DNA from: Petaurus breviceps papuanus
Lineage: Eukaryota; Chordata; Mammalia; Diprotodontia; Petauridae
Assembly (NCBI GenBank): GCA_028583685.1
Contig: JAMXIF010000051.1
Span: 51,525,191 to 51,589,190, forward strand
DNA: 64,000 bases
Direction: 5' to 3'
The position numbers and the translations under genes are program-made. Below are positions 1 through 11,044 of the stretch, one piece after another; position 1 is the first letter of the stretch, and each line of letters begins with the position of its first letter. Under the pieces are notes generated by a model. That model searched no databases. It was not told the origin of the DNA and saw only the letters and a list, made by a program, of their open reading frames with translations.

Positions 1-61
1 CATCATATATACATCTACATATACATACACAGATTGCTTCTTCTCCTCTCTCATCTTTTCT

Positions 62-615
<554 letters not shown>

Positions 616-617
<2 letters not shown>

Positions 618-690
618 CCACAACTTAGCACAGTGACTGGCACATAGTAAGCATTTAGTAAATGTTTGCTAATTGACTGACTGATGCCTG
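616..690 (+). repeat. MIR or L2 3' tail fragment
   Basis: Reads AGCACAGTGACTGGCACATA then AGTAAGCATTTAGTAAATG, the shared 3' tail of MIR and L2. MIR and L2 cannot be told apart on this short piece. Confidence 0.55.
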
Positions 691-1030
691 TGACTTAAAA
701 CCCCATATGTGTTGCTAAATAGGACTTCAGAAATATTCTGAAGAATTTGATTTCATAAAAACAAAAACAAAACCCTTTCAAGGAGAATGATTGACTGTTG
801 CTGACATTTTAGCTCCTGCCTATTATTCCAAGTCCTGACATTCAATCAGTTCACTTAGCTCCATTTTGTCCTTGGCAAATTCCTTCTTGAAAATGAGAGA
901 TGATAAGGGGAAGGAATGTGAATTCATGGCAAGAGTTTGGAGAAGTTGGGAGATGGTTTGCTAATTAGCTGTGTGATTAGTTGGGTGGGCTCAGGTTCTC
1001 ATCTGTGCAATGGGGGTAAGGGGATGGAAT
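691..1030. other. Stretch with no recognised feature
   Basis: About 340 bases of ordinary AT-rich sequence. I see no open frame of note, repeat or motif. Confidence 0.5.
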
Positions 1031-1285
1031 AGTAATAAGCATTTATTAAACTCCTACTGTGTGCCAGTCACTTTATAAAATATCTTATTTGATATTCACA
1101 ACAACCCTGTAAAGCAGCACTCTCATGATCCCTATTTTTAAATTTGAGGAAACCAAGGCAGATAGAGATGAAGAGATTTGGCCTAGCTAGGCTCACACAG
1201 TTCTAAGTTTCTGAGGATGGATTTGAACTCAGGCCTTCCTAACTCTAGGCCCAGCATTCTAGCCACTGTGCCACCTCACTAACTG
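1031..1285 (-). repeat. CORE-SINE (Ther-1/MIR type), near full length
   Basis: Reverse-complement MIR order: AAGCATTTATTAA tail, CACAACAACCCTGTAAAG core, GAGGAAACCAAGGC, CTCACACAG, then tRNA-like head GATTTGAACTCAGG and CCACTGTGCCACC. All parts of a roughly 255-base element are present. Confidence 0.85.
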
Positions 1286-1514
1286 CTTCAATGAAGATGG
1301 TGACCCATTTCTTACCTATTTCATTCACCTCTCATGAGGACCAAATAATGAACATTCTTTGGAAATTGTAAAGAACCACAGGGAGGAAAAAAAAGGATGC
1401 CTACTAATAATGAAGCTTTTTTTTCCTAGCAGGGTTCAGCTGTATCTAGCATCCAGTGTGTCAGTCTTGTTGGGAGAGTCTCCATTTTTCTGTACACTTA
1501 ATTTCATTCTATAT

Positions 1515-1708
1515 AAGATCCTGGATCATTAGTTGGAAGGAGCTTCAAAGTCCATATAGTCCAACCATCTCATTCTACAGATGAGGAAACTGAGGCATAG
1601 GGAGGTTAAGTGATTTGCCCAAGGTCACCCAGCTAGTGAGTAGTACAGGCAGGATCTGAACACAGGTCCTCTTACTACAGAACCATTACTTCTTCTAAAC
1701 CACCACCA
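1515..1708 (-). repeat. MIR3 SINE, antisense
   Basis: Contains TAGTCCAACC, ACAGATGAGGAAACTGAGGC, GCCCAAGGTCACCCAGCTAG and a degenerate tRNA-like head, in the order of a reversed MIR3. Confidence 0.85.
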
Positions 1709-1927
1709 GTTTTCTAGCATTCTTGCATTCCAGCATTTGGGGGGATGGGAGAGGAGAAGGGCAATTAATAGGAAGTGGGCCGGGTGTTCAGAACCATAAT
1801 ACTTATTTAGTGAGAACTCTCTTGGTTCACTCTCTCCAAGTCGGGCAGATGCATTGCCTTCTCAGAATTCTAGAGGTAGCCCTGGGGGGTTGGAGTATCT
1901 CCCCTTATGCCATTGGCTTGAACGTCT

Positions 1928-1986
1928 CTCTATATGGAGGGTAACATCATGTGCCACACACGCCAATTCCCCACTACACTAATAAT
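1928..1986. repeat. Short direct repeat, copy 1
   Basis: About 58 bases (AACATCATGTG, then CCCCACTACACTAATAAT) recurring at about 2894-2954 in the same orientation, roughly 90% alike by eye. Copy 1 abuts the dispersed repeat at 1995. Confidence 0.7.
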
Positions 1987-1994
1987 AAAGTTAT

Positions 1995-2460
1995 GCTTTC
2001 TATACATTACTTGTTCCCAGTGACTCACACCCCAGTTCCACTTAAACATTGATTATGTATCAGTTTACAGAGGGATGTTTACTTCAAAGACATAGTAATG
2101 ACATGAATACAAACATATCTTCCTCATGTTTTAGGGGTACAATCTCCCATCTAGGATCTCAAACTCTGGGCAGATTATGGTTAGATTTAGCCTGGTTCGT
2201 TTTTGCATAGCACTGGGCCCACCAAGTCCATGTCCAAGGCAGTGTCACTGCTGCATGACTCATTATTTAAGCTCCCCCTGGGCTGGGTCCCACGCATCGT
2301 TTCTGCCTCCTTGGGACACTGATGCTAGACTGGCTGCAAAATGTCTTATGAACTTGACTTCCAGCCTTCTCTATGGCTTAGTATCCTGCCCTTTTGAAAC
2401 TCACAAGGTCCTGGCCTCCAGATTTGTCTCTTTTACTTAAAATAGGAGAACAAATACTGA
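1995..2460. repeat. Dispersed repeat of unknown family, copy A
   Basis: Collinear with 16985-17425. Shared blocks include AGGGATGTTTACTTCAAAGA against AGGGATATTTACTGTGAAGA, and TTGAAACTCACAAGGTC against TCAAAACTCACAAGGTC. Similarity is interrupted, so the copies are old or belong to different subfamilies. An LTR-type element is possible. I cannot name the family. Confidence 0.6.
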
Positions 2461-2590
2461 GTCTAGCAAAAGATTAAAAACTATTTTCCCAAAGTTACAT
2501 ATCAACCTGAGAGGGAGGAGGCTCAAGGCTTTCCCCCTTTAAAACTGTGTCTTTGAATGTGGATAAATAAAACAAGAGTAATGATCTTCT

Positions 2591-2618
2591 AAGAGACAGA
2601 CAGAGGGAGAGAGGAAGA

Positions 2619-2690
<72 letters not shown>
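2591..2690. repeat. (GA)n microsatellite
   Basis: Imperfect GAGAGG/CAGA start grading into about 60 bases of pure GA dinucleotide. Confidence 0.97.
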
Positions 2691-2691
<1 letters not shown>

Positions 2692-2893
2692 TGACTAAGT
2701 AAAGCCTTTTGGAAGGTTTCCTTGTTCATCTTTTCCAATGACAGTCAACTAAAGAAACTTATCTATCACATGCTTAGCAGATCAGAGCCTGTTAAGTGGG
2801 GTGGGTATATGTATATCCCTGCTCTAAAATATTCCTAAAGCATTACTAGATTTCATCTCATCACAAAGCTCCCAGAAGTACGTTCCCCAGCCT

Positions 2894-2954
2894 CTTCTAT
2901 GTGGAAAATAACATCATGTGACATACATGCCAGTTCCCCACTACACTAATAATT
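2894..2954. repeat. Short direct repeat, copy 2
   Basis: Second copy of the block at 1928-1986, with the shared core GCCAGTTCCCCACTACACTA, lying beyond copy A and the GA tract. Confidence 0.7.
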
Positions 2955-3590
2955 TGCTTTTTTTTTGCCTCTTTACACATTGCAGAGGACTTTCTCTCAT
3001 GATGATTCTGTGATATTGATGGTGCAATTATGCAATCTCATTGATGAGAAGGTCTTGGCACTCTTGTCTCCACCTCTTCAGTCAGTATCATGCCAAACAT
3101 GTTCCTGGGCCTTTGGGGATTAAACATTCCCAACACTTTGCTCTCTTCTGAGCAAATACTATCTTCTCACGACTAATACACTCAGTAAGAAACCCTGTGG
3201 AGACGTGTTTCCCTGGGGAAGTAAAGCTGACAGTAGGAAGAAAAGCTGGCCAATAAAAGCATCCTCAGCATTTAGGCTAAAGCCCTGCCCAGACTTATTG
3301 CTCTGTAAATGTTTTTGGCTGCTTCCATCCACTCTGCTACAGAGGAAGAGCAAACACCAAGAGGCTACCGAGAAGAATTCAGATCATTGTCGTAATAAGA
3401 AGGATTTGGAGTATAATGAAGACAATAGCAATAATCACAATAATAGTGTTCAGGTTGTTTTTATAGAGATACAGTCTGTATAATATTATTCTGCTCATTA
3501 AGTGTTACTTATTTCAATGACACAAAAATTTTATTGTGTTTTAGGGGCTGAGACAATCTTAATAATTTAAATTCTAAATGATTCAAATGA
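2955..3590. other. Stretch with no recognised feature
   Basis: Overlapping open frames of 64 (minus) and 92 codons (plus) near 3159-3483 have no recognisable domain and no splice context. I take them as chance. No repeat recognised. Confidence 0.5.
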
Positions 3591-3594
3591 CTCT

Positions 3595-3700
3595 CAAGTC
3601 AGTAAACCTGTATCAAGTATATGCTTGGCAGTGATTGTATTAAACTCTGGGGACTCAGTGCCAAAACTAAAATAACTCTGGCCATAGAGACACATATTAT
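3595..3700 (-). repeat. Possible L2 3' end, antisense
   Basis: Weak resemblance to the reversed L2 tail: a degraded GTGCCAGGCACTGTGCTAAG block, then CTCTGGGGACTCAGTGCCAA. Confidence 0.35.
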
Positions 3701-3739
3701 TTGGTATGGGTATGAGAGGTTAGGCAACAGGAAGATCTA

Positions 3740-3740
3740 A

Positions 3741-3777
<37 letters not shown>

Positions 3778-3895
3778 TTCTCTCTCTCAACATATAAATA
3801 TCTAGAAACAGAGATTGATAGACATATATATATATACATATATTCATATATACACACATACAGCTATAGATATATACATGTCTACAGAAACACAC
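3740..3895. repeat. (TC)n microsatellite followed by AT/AC-rich tract
   Basis: 3740-3789 is TC repeat with TTTC interruptions. 3822-3895 is ATATAC/ACACAC-rich simple sequence. Confidence 0.9.
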
Positions 3896-3899
3896 ACAA

Positions 3900-4310
3900 A
3901 GTGGGGGGAAGGGCAGAAGGAGAATTTCATTTCAGTCAATAACCCTGGAGAGAGTATTAGTATCAAAGAGAACATACATCCATTAAGTTTGCTTAGGGAC
4001 AAAGTTTATAATTAAGAAGGATCTTTAGGGAATAAAAGTGTCCTGGACTTTCAAAGGCCATGCTGGCTGAGTGTAAGTCTAGGAATTCTTTCCAAAATGG
4101 CCAAATTCTGAGTGTGGCTGCAGCAAGAGATTGATCATGCTAGTTAAGGACCAGCTAATGAATTGGGACTCATCACTGGATAATACCCAAGGTCTTCTGA
4201 CCTTTGTCTTGGAGGACCCCATTCTGCTACTATTGTGATGGTGGCACAGAGGCACAAAAGAAAGCAGATTATGCTGAAGATCACATAGTTCTTAGATTAT
4301 CTTTAAATAT
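3900..4310. other. Stretch with no recognised feature
   Basis: Ordinary sequence before the next SINE. No gene or repeat recognised. Confidence 0.45.
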
Positions 4311-4313
4311 TGA

Positions 4314-4582
4314 TTGGCAGCTCTGTGGCACACTGGATAGAATGCTGACTTCCTATCAGCAAGATCTGAGTTCAAATCCAACCTCAGATACTTACTAGTT
4401 GTGTGATGCTAACCAAGTGAATTAATTTCTCTCAGATTCAATTTTCTCATCTATAAAATAGGAATCATAATGGGAACCCACATCTCACTCAGGTTTTTTT
4501 GTGAGGACTAAATGAGATAACATATGTAAAGCTCTTTGTAAACCTTAAAGTACTATGTAAAGGCAAGTTACTATTACTTGTA
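4314..4582 (+). repeat. CORE-SINE (Ther-1/MIR type), full length
   Basis: tRNA-like head GCTCTGTGGCACACTGGATA, B-box-like GAGTTCAAATCC, ACTAGTTGTGTGATG, a CATCTATAAAATAGG core, TGTGAGGACTAAATGAGATA, and the tail AAAGTACTATGTAAAGG. Complete order in sense orientation. Confidence 0.88.
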
Positions 4583-4845
4583 TTAATTCAACTCTGAAAA
4601 CTTTGAATGTGAACTTTTTGTATAAAGACCAACAAACTGAATGACTACTGGAGGAAGGAAATGATATCAAGGCTGGTAACTACAAGAAGTTACAGCTACC
4701 CTTCAATGGCTCACATCTGCCAAATCTTACAGAAGGCTAAAGTACTCCACTGTAAAATAGTCAAGAACAATGAAGGGGAAAGTATTCTGCACAAACTTTG
4801 GCAGGAGACCCAATTAAGGTATCTCATTCTGAAAGAAGACTTCAG

Positions 4846-4980
4846 TTCACTCCAATAAACACTTATTAAGCACCAGCTACAAGCCACGTTAAGTGCTGGA
4901 GCTAAAAATAAGCAAAAAAGAGGCAGTTTCTGCCCTCATGGAGTTGGGGGAAGACAACACAAAAAGAAACTGAAGGGACT
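4846..4980 (-). repeat. L2 LINE 3' end, antisense
   Basis: AATAAACACTTATTAAGCACC, then GCTGGAGCTAAAAATAAGC and CTGCCCTCATGGAGTT, the reverse of the L2 3' UTR end. Confidence 0.75.
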
Positions 4981-5440
4981 TCAGAGGCAGTGGGAAGCAG
5001 GGAATATCCATTCTGGGGTCATCTTGTCCTTCAGAGTCAGAACCAAGCAGAGCAGCAGAAAGGAAAATGGAGTGAACTGGAAGTCTAGTTCACCTCTATA
5101 TAAAGGAAGAGTTTTGTACTCTACCCTCCAGCATTTGACAATAAAACCAAAAAACAAATAAATAGGCATTCTCTTTAGTAACATAAAAACCCAGAGAGGC
5201 AATCTGTACCAGTATGGCTAACGTTCCATTCAACTCCAAAGAACTTGTGCTTAGAGTGCCTAATTTTCTAGTTTGGAAGCAACTTTTAAACAAATAAATT
5301 CATTTTAGGACACAGAGTAGGAAAAAAGAACCAATCCCAAGCTGCCCCCTTCCTGTTTCCCTCACTCCCCGCAGCTATCTAAAATGGAGATATAAAATTC
5401 TCAATTATCCTTCCCTTGTTTTGATTGTTTTTGCAGCTAT
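4981..5440. other. Stretch with no recognised feature
   Basis: Lies between two antisense L2 blocks. Open frames of 65-73 codons on the minus strand show no domain. Could be diverged L2 or unrelated DNA. Confidence 0.4.
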
Positions 5441-5935
5441 TGATAAGGGGAGTGCTATGGTCGGGCTATGCTTTAGGAAGATGGTTTTGACAGATGTGTG
5501 GAGGGATGACAGAGATTAAGGAATAGAGGATAACACATAGGTTTCAAGCCCAGGAGGATAGTAGTGCCCTCAACAGTGATAGGGAAGCTAAGAAGTGAGG
5601 ACGGGTTTGTAGGAAGGGTAATGTAACCAGTTTGAGACATAGAGAGTTTTATATGTCTATGGGACACAGGGTGAGATGTACATTCATCAGCTGGAGATTT
5701 GAGACTTCCAAGGTCAAGAGAGAAAGATTAGGGTTTGATAAATGGATGTCCAAATCATTAGTGCAGAAAGAATAATTGAATAGAAAGGAGCTGAGGAAAT
5801 CATTAAGCAAGATAGTAAATAGAAAAGGACACAGTGCCTTGGTAATTAATCCATGTGACCTGGCTGAAAATCTACCAAAGGAGACTGATAAGTAGTCAGA
5901 CTGTCAGAAGAGAATAGTACCCAGAGAGAATAGTA
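5440..5935 (-). repeat. L2 LINE, 3' part of ORF2, antisense
   Basis: GGAGGATAGTAGTGCCCTCA, ACAGTGATAGGGAAGCTAAG and later ACAGTGCCTTGG match the reversed 3' coding part of L2. Same strand as the 3' end at 4846, so both may come from one insertion. Confidence 0.7.
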
Positions 5936-6339
5936 TCAGGAGAAAGCATAGCCTCGTTCAGGTAAGTACATGGCCCCAGAGGAAAAGATGAAGGTCCCAA
6001 TGCGGTCCCAATGAAGGCAGAGGACAAAAGCAAAAATGGAGTAATCAACAGCTCCTCTGCCATGAATGGTGCTATAGGAACTCAGGTTGGAAGCAATGGA
6101 ATGCCAAAATTAGACTGATGGAAGAATTATTATCAGTCACCAATCTTTGACTGAGTCCCTAGGCCAAGGAGCAGGAAAGAAAGGCTGTATTGGGATAAAT
6201 GTGGCCTTGGCCTTTCCTGAGACTGTCAGTTGTGTGACCTCTGAGCAAGGGAGTGGTTCAGATCTCTCTGCAGAACTTTGGAATTGATTGAATGACATGG
6301 AAGACTACCCAGCATCGTGTGCCCTCATCAGAGAAGGTG

Positions 6340-7010
6340 CTGTGCTCTCTGAGAAAACCAGAATTGAAGTAACTCAAAAGAAATGCCAGATGCACAGATT
6401 TAGAGAATCCACCCCAAATGTTCACATGGACTATTTGTGCCCGACCTGTGGTAGAGCCTTCTGAGCTCATATTGGTCTGATCAGCCCCAGTCAGACATGA
6501 TGTAATTTGGCTCTAACATATTGATGTTGATGTGGTTTGGGGTGCTGGGAACCCCAAAATGTAAGTGCACAGAGGGTCTGCCTTGAAAGAATTTGACTAC
6601 TCAAGCCTTCTTTCAGTCAAAGTAGTGAGGCTTATTTGTGACACCACTAGAAGCCAGCTAGATTCTAAGTGAATCTGTTTATTGCCAGTAGGAGTGGGCA
6701 GAGTTCCTATTGAGTCTGCAAATTCGATTAGGATGGGACTGACACTTATATTTAAAAACAAAATGATACAAAACAGTGAGAAGACCTGGATGGGACTAAG
6801 GAATGGTAGGTAGCCTGGGGTGGGTCAGGATCTAGAAGAGTGCTAAGGAGCTAATTAAGTGGTCAGGGTGGGCTGGGGAGGGTCTGATGTCTTGGGCAGA
6901 GACACCTGTGATCTTGGCTCCTGAAATGTATGGGAAAATTCAGGGTCCAAATCCCACAGCCCCATCAGTGTCATGTTGGCCCTCTCTGAGAACGAAGGAC
7001 AAACACCACC
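6340..7010 (+). repeat. RTE-type LINE 3' end, split by an LTR
   Basis: Plus-strand pieces 6340-6530 and 6974-7010. The first encodes a degraded C-terminal zinc-finger-like segment (DYLCPTCGRAF, then HIGLIS). The second holds the 3' terminus GAGAACGAAGGACAAACACC. The copies at 28508 and 56725 show the uninterrupted order. Assignment to the RTE clade is inference; the C2H2-like end of the endonuclease/reverse-transcriptase protein is the recognised part. Confidence 0.65.
6531..6973 (-). mobile_element. Solo-LTR-like insertion
   Basis: A 443-base block that begins TG and ends CA on the plus strand and interrupts the LINE 3' end. It is flanked by TGTTGA/TGTTGG, probably a 6-base target duplication. 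On the minus strand it has a TATA-like AAATATAAG upstream of an AATAAA signal, the order expected in an LTR. No internal retroviral region is seen. Family not named. A fossil, younger than the LINE it entered. Confidence 0.6.
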
Positions 7011-7012
7011 AG

Positions 7013-7490
7013 AATTATATGGCCTCTGAGTGAGGAGCTGATACTTCCCCACCCTCCAGGGGACAAGGCTGTCTTTCCCCCTCTTCTAGGTGGGGGAAAT
7101 GATTTGTATTATATTCCACTCTAGGAATTCTTAGTTGCCTGAGAAAAATCTCGCCAGGGAGAAGGACTGTAGTGGAAGGTAAGGACAATGATCCTTTCAA
7201 GCAAGGTAAGGCAGGGAAGAAAACTAGGCTCTTTGCCTTGTGGGGAATCCCCCTGTGGGGCTTTTCTTTCCTTGGCAACTTAGAACAGAGGTGGGGGTGA
7301 CAGGTAATTTGGGGAAGACCAGGGTCAGCCTGGAGGACTGAGAACCTATCTCTTTTCTTTATTGCTTTGTCCTGAGTGAGGAGAACAGGGGCTACTGCTC
7401 TGGAAGGACCAATTCTCCTCTGCTCCAAGGTAACCTAAATGTCTGTAACCTGCTCCAGGGACCATTTTGTTAAGAGTGAGGAGCCCTGAG
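7013..7490. other. Unrecognised stretch with a chance-length minus frame
   Basis: A 137-codon open frame lies on the minus strand (7015-7428). Its translation is Pro/Leu/Lys-rich with no domain I recognise, and the region has high GC for the window, which lengthens chance frames. It may belong to an older interspersed repeat. I do not call it a gene. Confidence 0.4.
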
Positions 7491-7494
7491 GTCT

Positions 7495-7582
7495 AGGCAA
7501 GTCTCAATTTCCTTCTCTGTGAAATGAGAGGATTGGACATGGTGGTCTTGGTGGTTCCTTCTAGCTCTCTAAGTTTACGGGA
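7495..7582 (+). repeat. MIR3 fragment
   Basis: TTTCCTTCTCTGTGAAATGA then GGATTGGACATGGTGGTC and CCTTCTAGCTCTCTAAG, the 3' half of MIR3. Confidence 0.7.
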
Positions 7583-7621
7583 TCTGGGCCCCATTTACTT
7601 GACTCTGTCGAAGCTCAGCCT

Positions 7622-7765
7622 CATCAGTTAGAGTTGAATACACTTAGTTCTATGATTCTGGGCAAATCAGTTCATCTCTCTTTGACTCAGTTTCCTCTTC
7701 TGTAAAATTATAGAGTTAGTCTAGATGATTCCTAAGGTCACTTTTAACTTCAAAAATGCATCATT
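7622..7765 (+). repeat. MIR3 SINE
   Basis: GATTCTGGGCAAATCAGTTC, GACTCAGTTTCCTCTTCTGT, then TAGTCTAGATGATTCCTAAG, in sense order. Confidence 0.75.
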
Positions 7766-7769
7766 AGAG

Positions 7770-8335
7770 GGTTTCAAACCCTCTTTCATTCAACTTTCTA
7801 AAGCACCTGCTCTTTATTATAAAGATTAGCAGCCCTTTCCTATCCTTCCAAGTTGTCATTCTCCTTAGATTTCAAATGTGAAGAAACAGCTGATGCTTAC
7901 TTCTAGTTATGGAGAATAATTAGTTCAAATAAGAAGCTATCGGAAAGCCTGTAAAGGAGGGTGTAGGAAGGGGATGAGGTGGAGGAGGGCAGCCTGAGCC
8001 TCTTGATGGCTTGGGATACCTATTTCTCCCCATGGGGCAGTGTTTACCCTTCCCCCAAGTGAGTGTGCCCTTCCCACTCTGTTCCCTCCCCTCCCACCCC
8101 AAGCTGGCTACCAGCACTTACTTTCAAATGTAAACATTTCAGGTTAGGGCTCCAGTGTAGGGAACTGAAGACACGTTGTCAACTTCAAGTTTGTCTATAA
8201 ATTCTATGCTCCCAAGGCAAAGTCTCAGAAGAGGCTTCTTCCTCCTTGCCCTTGCTTGAATGCAAGGCAAGTAGATGGCCTGATCCTCCTGCCAATGAGC
8301 TTTCCGTAGAGCTCAAGACTAAACTTGGGTGATAG
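7770..8335. other. Stretch with no recognised feature
   Basis: Includes a pyrimidine/purine-skewed, CCC-rich patch near 8040-8110. No repeat or gene recognised. Confidence 0.45.
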
Positions 8336-8337
8336 TG

Positions 8338-8520
8338 GATAGGATCACAGACTTAGAGGCAAAAGGAACCCCAGAGGCCTTTTAGTCAGGCTCCCTCATT
8401 TTAAAGATGAGGAAACCGAGGCTAAGACACTTTGTCTGTTGTCATATAGCTAGCAAATATCTGAGCATGAGATTCAAACTCAGGTCTTCCTATCTCTCCT
8501 ATCCACTGCTCCATCTGGTG
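8338..8520 (-). repeat. MIR3 SINE, antisense
   Basis: AAAGATGAGGAAACCGAGGC, CATATAGCTAGCAAATATCTG, then CAAACTCAGGTCTTCC in reversed MIR3 order. Confidence 0.8.
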
Positions 8521-8589
8521 GCTTTAGGTGCGAAACAGCATGATGAAATAGAAAAACAAAATAGAAAAGAAAAAAAAATTGTTGTTGCA

Positions 8590-8705
8590 AACAGAGAAGT
8601 TTGGTGTGATTTTGGGCAAGTCACTTAATGTCGATGGGTAACATGAAGATACTGAACTCAGGGACCTCCAAGGTCCCTACCACATCTAAATCTATAGCCC
8701 TATGA
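8590..8705 (+). repeat. MIR3 fragment
   Basis: GTGATTTTGGGCAAGTCACT and CTCCAAGGTCCCTACCACAT match the middle and 3' end of MIR3. Confidence 0.65.
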
Positions 8706-8999
8706 AACACCCAGGCTTAATCTGTCGTGGTCAGTCTTTTTACTCCCTTAACCTTCACTTATCTTTCTTTTCAATGTCTTTTGGCAGATTCCACCCCTCC
8801 TTTTGATATGTTGACTCTCTTGTTTTAACTTCTCTGTCCTGGGTTCATCAGATGAAGAATGAAAAGTGTGCAAAGAGGATGCCAAGCCAGACACCCCAAA
8901 AGGTGTCATTTTCCCCCTAAATTTATGGGTAATAAGCAAATAAGTGTAATAAAGCCCCACCCCTCACCCCCCGAAACTGGAGAGAAGCAATCTGCCATT

Positions 9000-9430
9000 G
9001 GCAGATTTAAGAGTGAGGAAATCTTTCTGACTTAAGATGATTTATTATAAGCAAGATATTACAGCGGGTAATAAAGTTAGCTTCATTGACTACCTCAGTG
9101 ATGAAAGGTAATTAAAAAGCTGTGGGCACACTAGATTTTAATTAGTGTAATGGACATGTCTAAAGTGTTGGAAGGTATATCAATTCATTATTCTGTTAGC
9201 GATCTTTATTTTCTAAAACATCAGAGTATAACATTTGCTCCAGGAGAGAAATGTTCACAGATAATGAATTTTATCCAATGTAGAAACTAATTCAGTCCCC
9301 GTCAATGGGCACTTCATGTTTACCAAGTGACTTCTGGGCTATTTTTCATGAGAAATTTCTTTTCTTATGAATCTCTTCTTTGGTCATTAGCCTTTAAAAA
9401 AGAGAGAACTTCTTCCTAATTTTCAGTAAA
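9000..9430. promoter_or_regulatory. Candidate conserved non-coding block
   Basis: Repeat-free AT-rich stretch with several homeodomain-type cores (GGTAATTAAAAAG, TTTTAATTAGTG, TCAATTCATTATT) and no open frame. The composition resembles conserved developmental enhancers, but no conservation data are available here. This is inference only. Confidence 0.25.
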
Positions 9431-9474
9431 GGAGAGACCCAGTCTCAGTATGAAAGTCAACTCAAGTGGCATTT

Positions 9475-9725
9475 TAAAATGTATTTTATTGCTATCTTTC
9501 AAATATACCCCTTTCTCTCCTCTCCTCAGGGAGCCATCTCTTATAACAAAGAATAAAAAAAAGAAGAAACATTTAGAAAAATTTGCCAACACACAAGGTA
9601 ATTAGATGGTATATATCCTGCACTACACTCATAGATGCCCACCTCTGCAAAGAGTGGAGGAAGATCTATTTTCTGAATGGTTCTCTGGGTCTATAGGGCA
9701 TTATATTTATAGAGCATTCATTTTT
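9475..9725 (-). repeat. Marsupial L1 3' UTR, antisense
   Basis: CAAATATACCCCTTTCTCTCC, GAGCCATCTCTTATAACAAAG, AATTTGCCAACACAC, then CCCACCTCTGCAAAGAGTGG follow the reversed marsupial L1 3' UTR order. Confidence 0.75.
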
Positions 9726-9734
9726 TAAAGTTTT

Positions 9735-10215
9735 TTTAAATTATACTTCAAGAAATATTTATGAAGCCCCAATTGTGAGCCATAATCTCTTCCAGGGACT
9801 AGAGACATGAAGACAAAAGAAAAAATAGTCTTAAGGAACATACATTTTACTAGGGAGATATAAAATGTGCATTGGTGAGCATATATAAGATGGTTTCAGA
9901 AGGGAACTGAGCTCTAACTAATGGATCTTGTAAGAGATAACACATGAGCTGAGCCTCAGAAATGGGTGAGTAGTGTGCAAGACAGCCTGGGCTAAAGCAT
10001 GGATGTGGGAGGTGGAGCTCCAAACTCAAGGAGTCTTAAGTAAGCCAGTTTGGATGGATTGTACAGTATGAGTAAAATAATTGTAGAGAAGGAGGCTGGA
10101 GCCAAAGTGACAAGGCCATTATAAGTGGCAAAGTTAAGGGTCCATATTTTATTCTAGAATTAACAGTGAGCCACTCAAGGTTCTTGAGCAGGAGAATGGC
10201 ATGGTTAGAACTTAT
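9735..10215 (-). repeat. L2 LINE 3' region, antisense
   Basis: AGAAATATTTATGAAGCCCC, then GAGCTGAGCCTCAGAAATGG, GGTCCATATTTTATTCTAGA, and AGTGAGCCACTCAAGG, the reversed L2 3' UTR and ORF2 end. Confidence 0.75.
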
Positions 10216-10282
10216 TTATACATCCAATCTTAAAATTAATTCATGATAGCTAGTTTGCTTTTTTTTGTCGTTTGTGTTGCTG

Positions 10283-10311
10283 TGGGGTTTTTTTTTGGGG
10301 GGGGAGGGGGT
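10283..10311 (+). repeat. G/T homopolymer cluster
   Basis: GGGG, a T run, then G9 (about) A G5. The plus strand has enough G runs for a quadruplex. Confidence 0.6.
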
Positions 10312-10434
10312 TATAATCATATAAGCACAACTAGGTAGAGAGTAGAAAACCATTCTGTTAAATTTGATCAGTGGAAACAACCAAATCATTTATGACCAAG
10401 ATAATCTTGCTTAGGTCAGATTTATCTGCTTCAG

Positions 10435-10675
10435 CAGAATGGTATATTGGAAAGCTCTTTGAGTCAGTAGAAAGCTAGGTTCAGTTCCTGACTCTAATGT
10501 AAATTATCTGTGTGAATATAGGTGTTGGGAGAACATTAAAAGTCCCTGAACTTTGGTGTCATTCGAAGGAGACTGGAGATAGTGATACTGGAGTTACCTA
10601 TTTCATGAGCTGTGTGAACCAGCTGGGATTTTGTAATCCTTAAAGCACTTTAGAAATGGCAGTTGTTTTTGTTGC
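10435..10675 (+). repeat. CORE-SINE (MIR type), diverged
   Basis: AGAATGGTATATTGGAAAGC head, AGTTCCTGACTC, ATTATCTGTGTGAATATAGG, and 3' CCTTAAAGCACTTTAGAAAT. Confidence 0.6.
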
Positions 10676-11040
10676 TGTTGATTCTTATACTGCATGATCC
10701 AGATAGCCATCTCACTGTCATGTAGATACAGCCTGAAGCCGTGTCTCCATGGAGCACACAGTAGGGATCAAAGATAGCCTTCAGGATTGATGTATCTGAC
10801 TGTGAGGATGCAGTCATTAATTGGACAGCTACAAACAAGTCTCACTAAGTTCCCCCTATCACAGGTATACACATTTCTGTCCATAGTAACTCTAGAGCAA
10901 GTGTCCTTCATGGAATCCCAACCAATTGTTGCCATATCACTAGTACACTCAGCTCAGTGAAAATCAAAAATCCTTAAAGAAGAAAATGATGGGCCATCAG
11001 TAAGTGGACGAATTAGCGTATCAACCATTCAGACACAACT
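10676..11040. other. Unrecognised stretch
   Basis: A 62-codon minus-strand open frame spans 10650-10838 but partly overlaps the SINE above. No repeat recognised. Confidence 0.4.
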
Positions 11041-11044
11041 CTGA

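Noticed and set aside
7015-7428. 137-codon minus-strand open frame as a gene
   Set aside because: Low-complexity Pro/Leu/Lys composition in a locally GC-richer patch, no domain, and adjacent to interspersed repeats.
10650-10838. Minus-strand frame with an internal CATCCTCACAG acceptor-like site
   Set aside because: Overlaps a CORE-SINE, the pyrimidine tract is weak, and the open part after the site is short.
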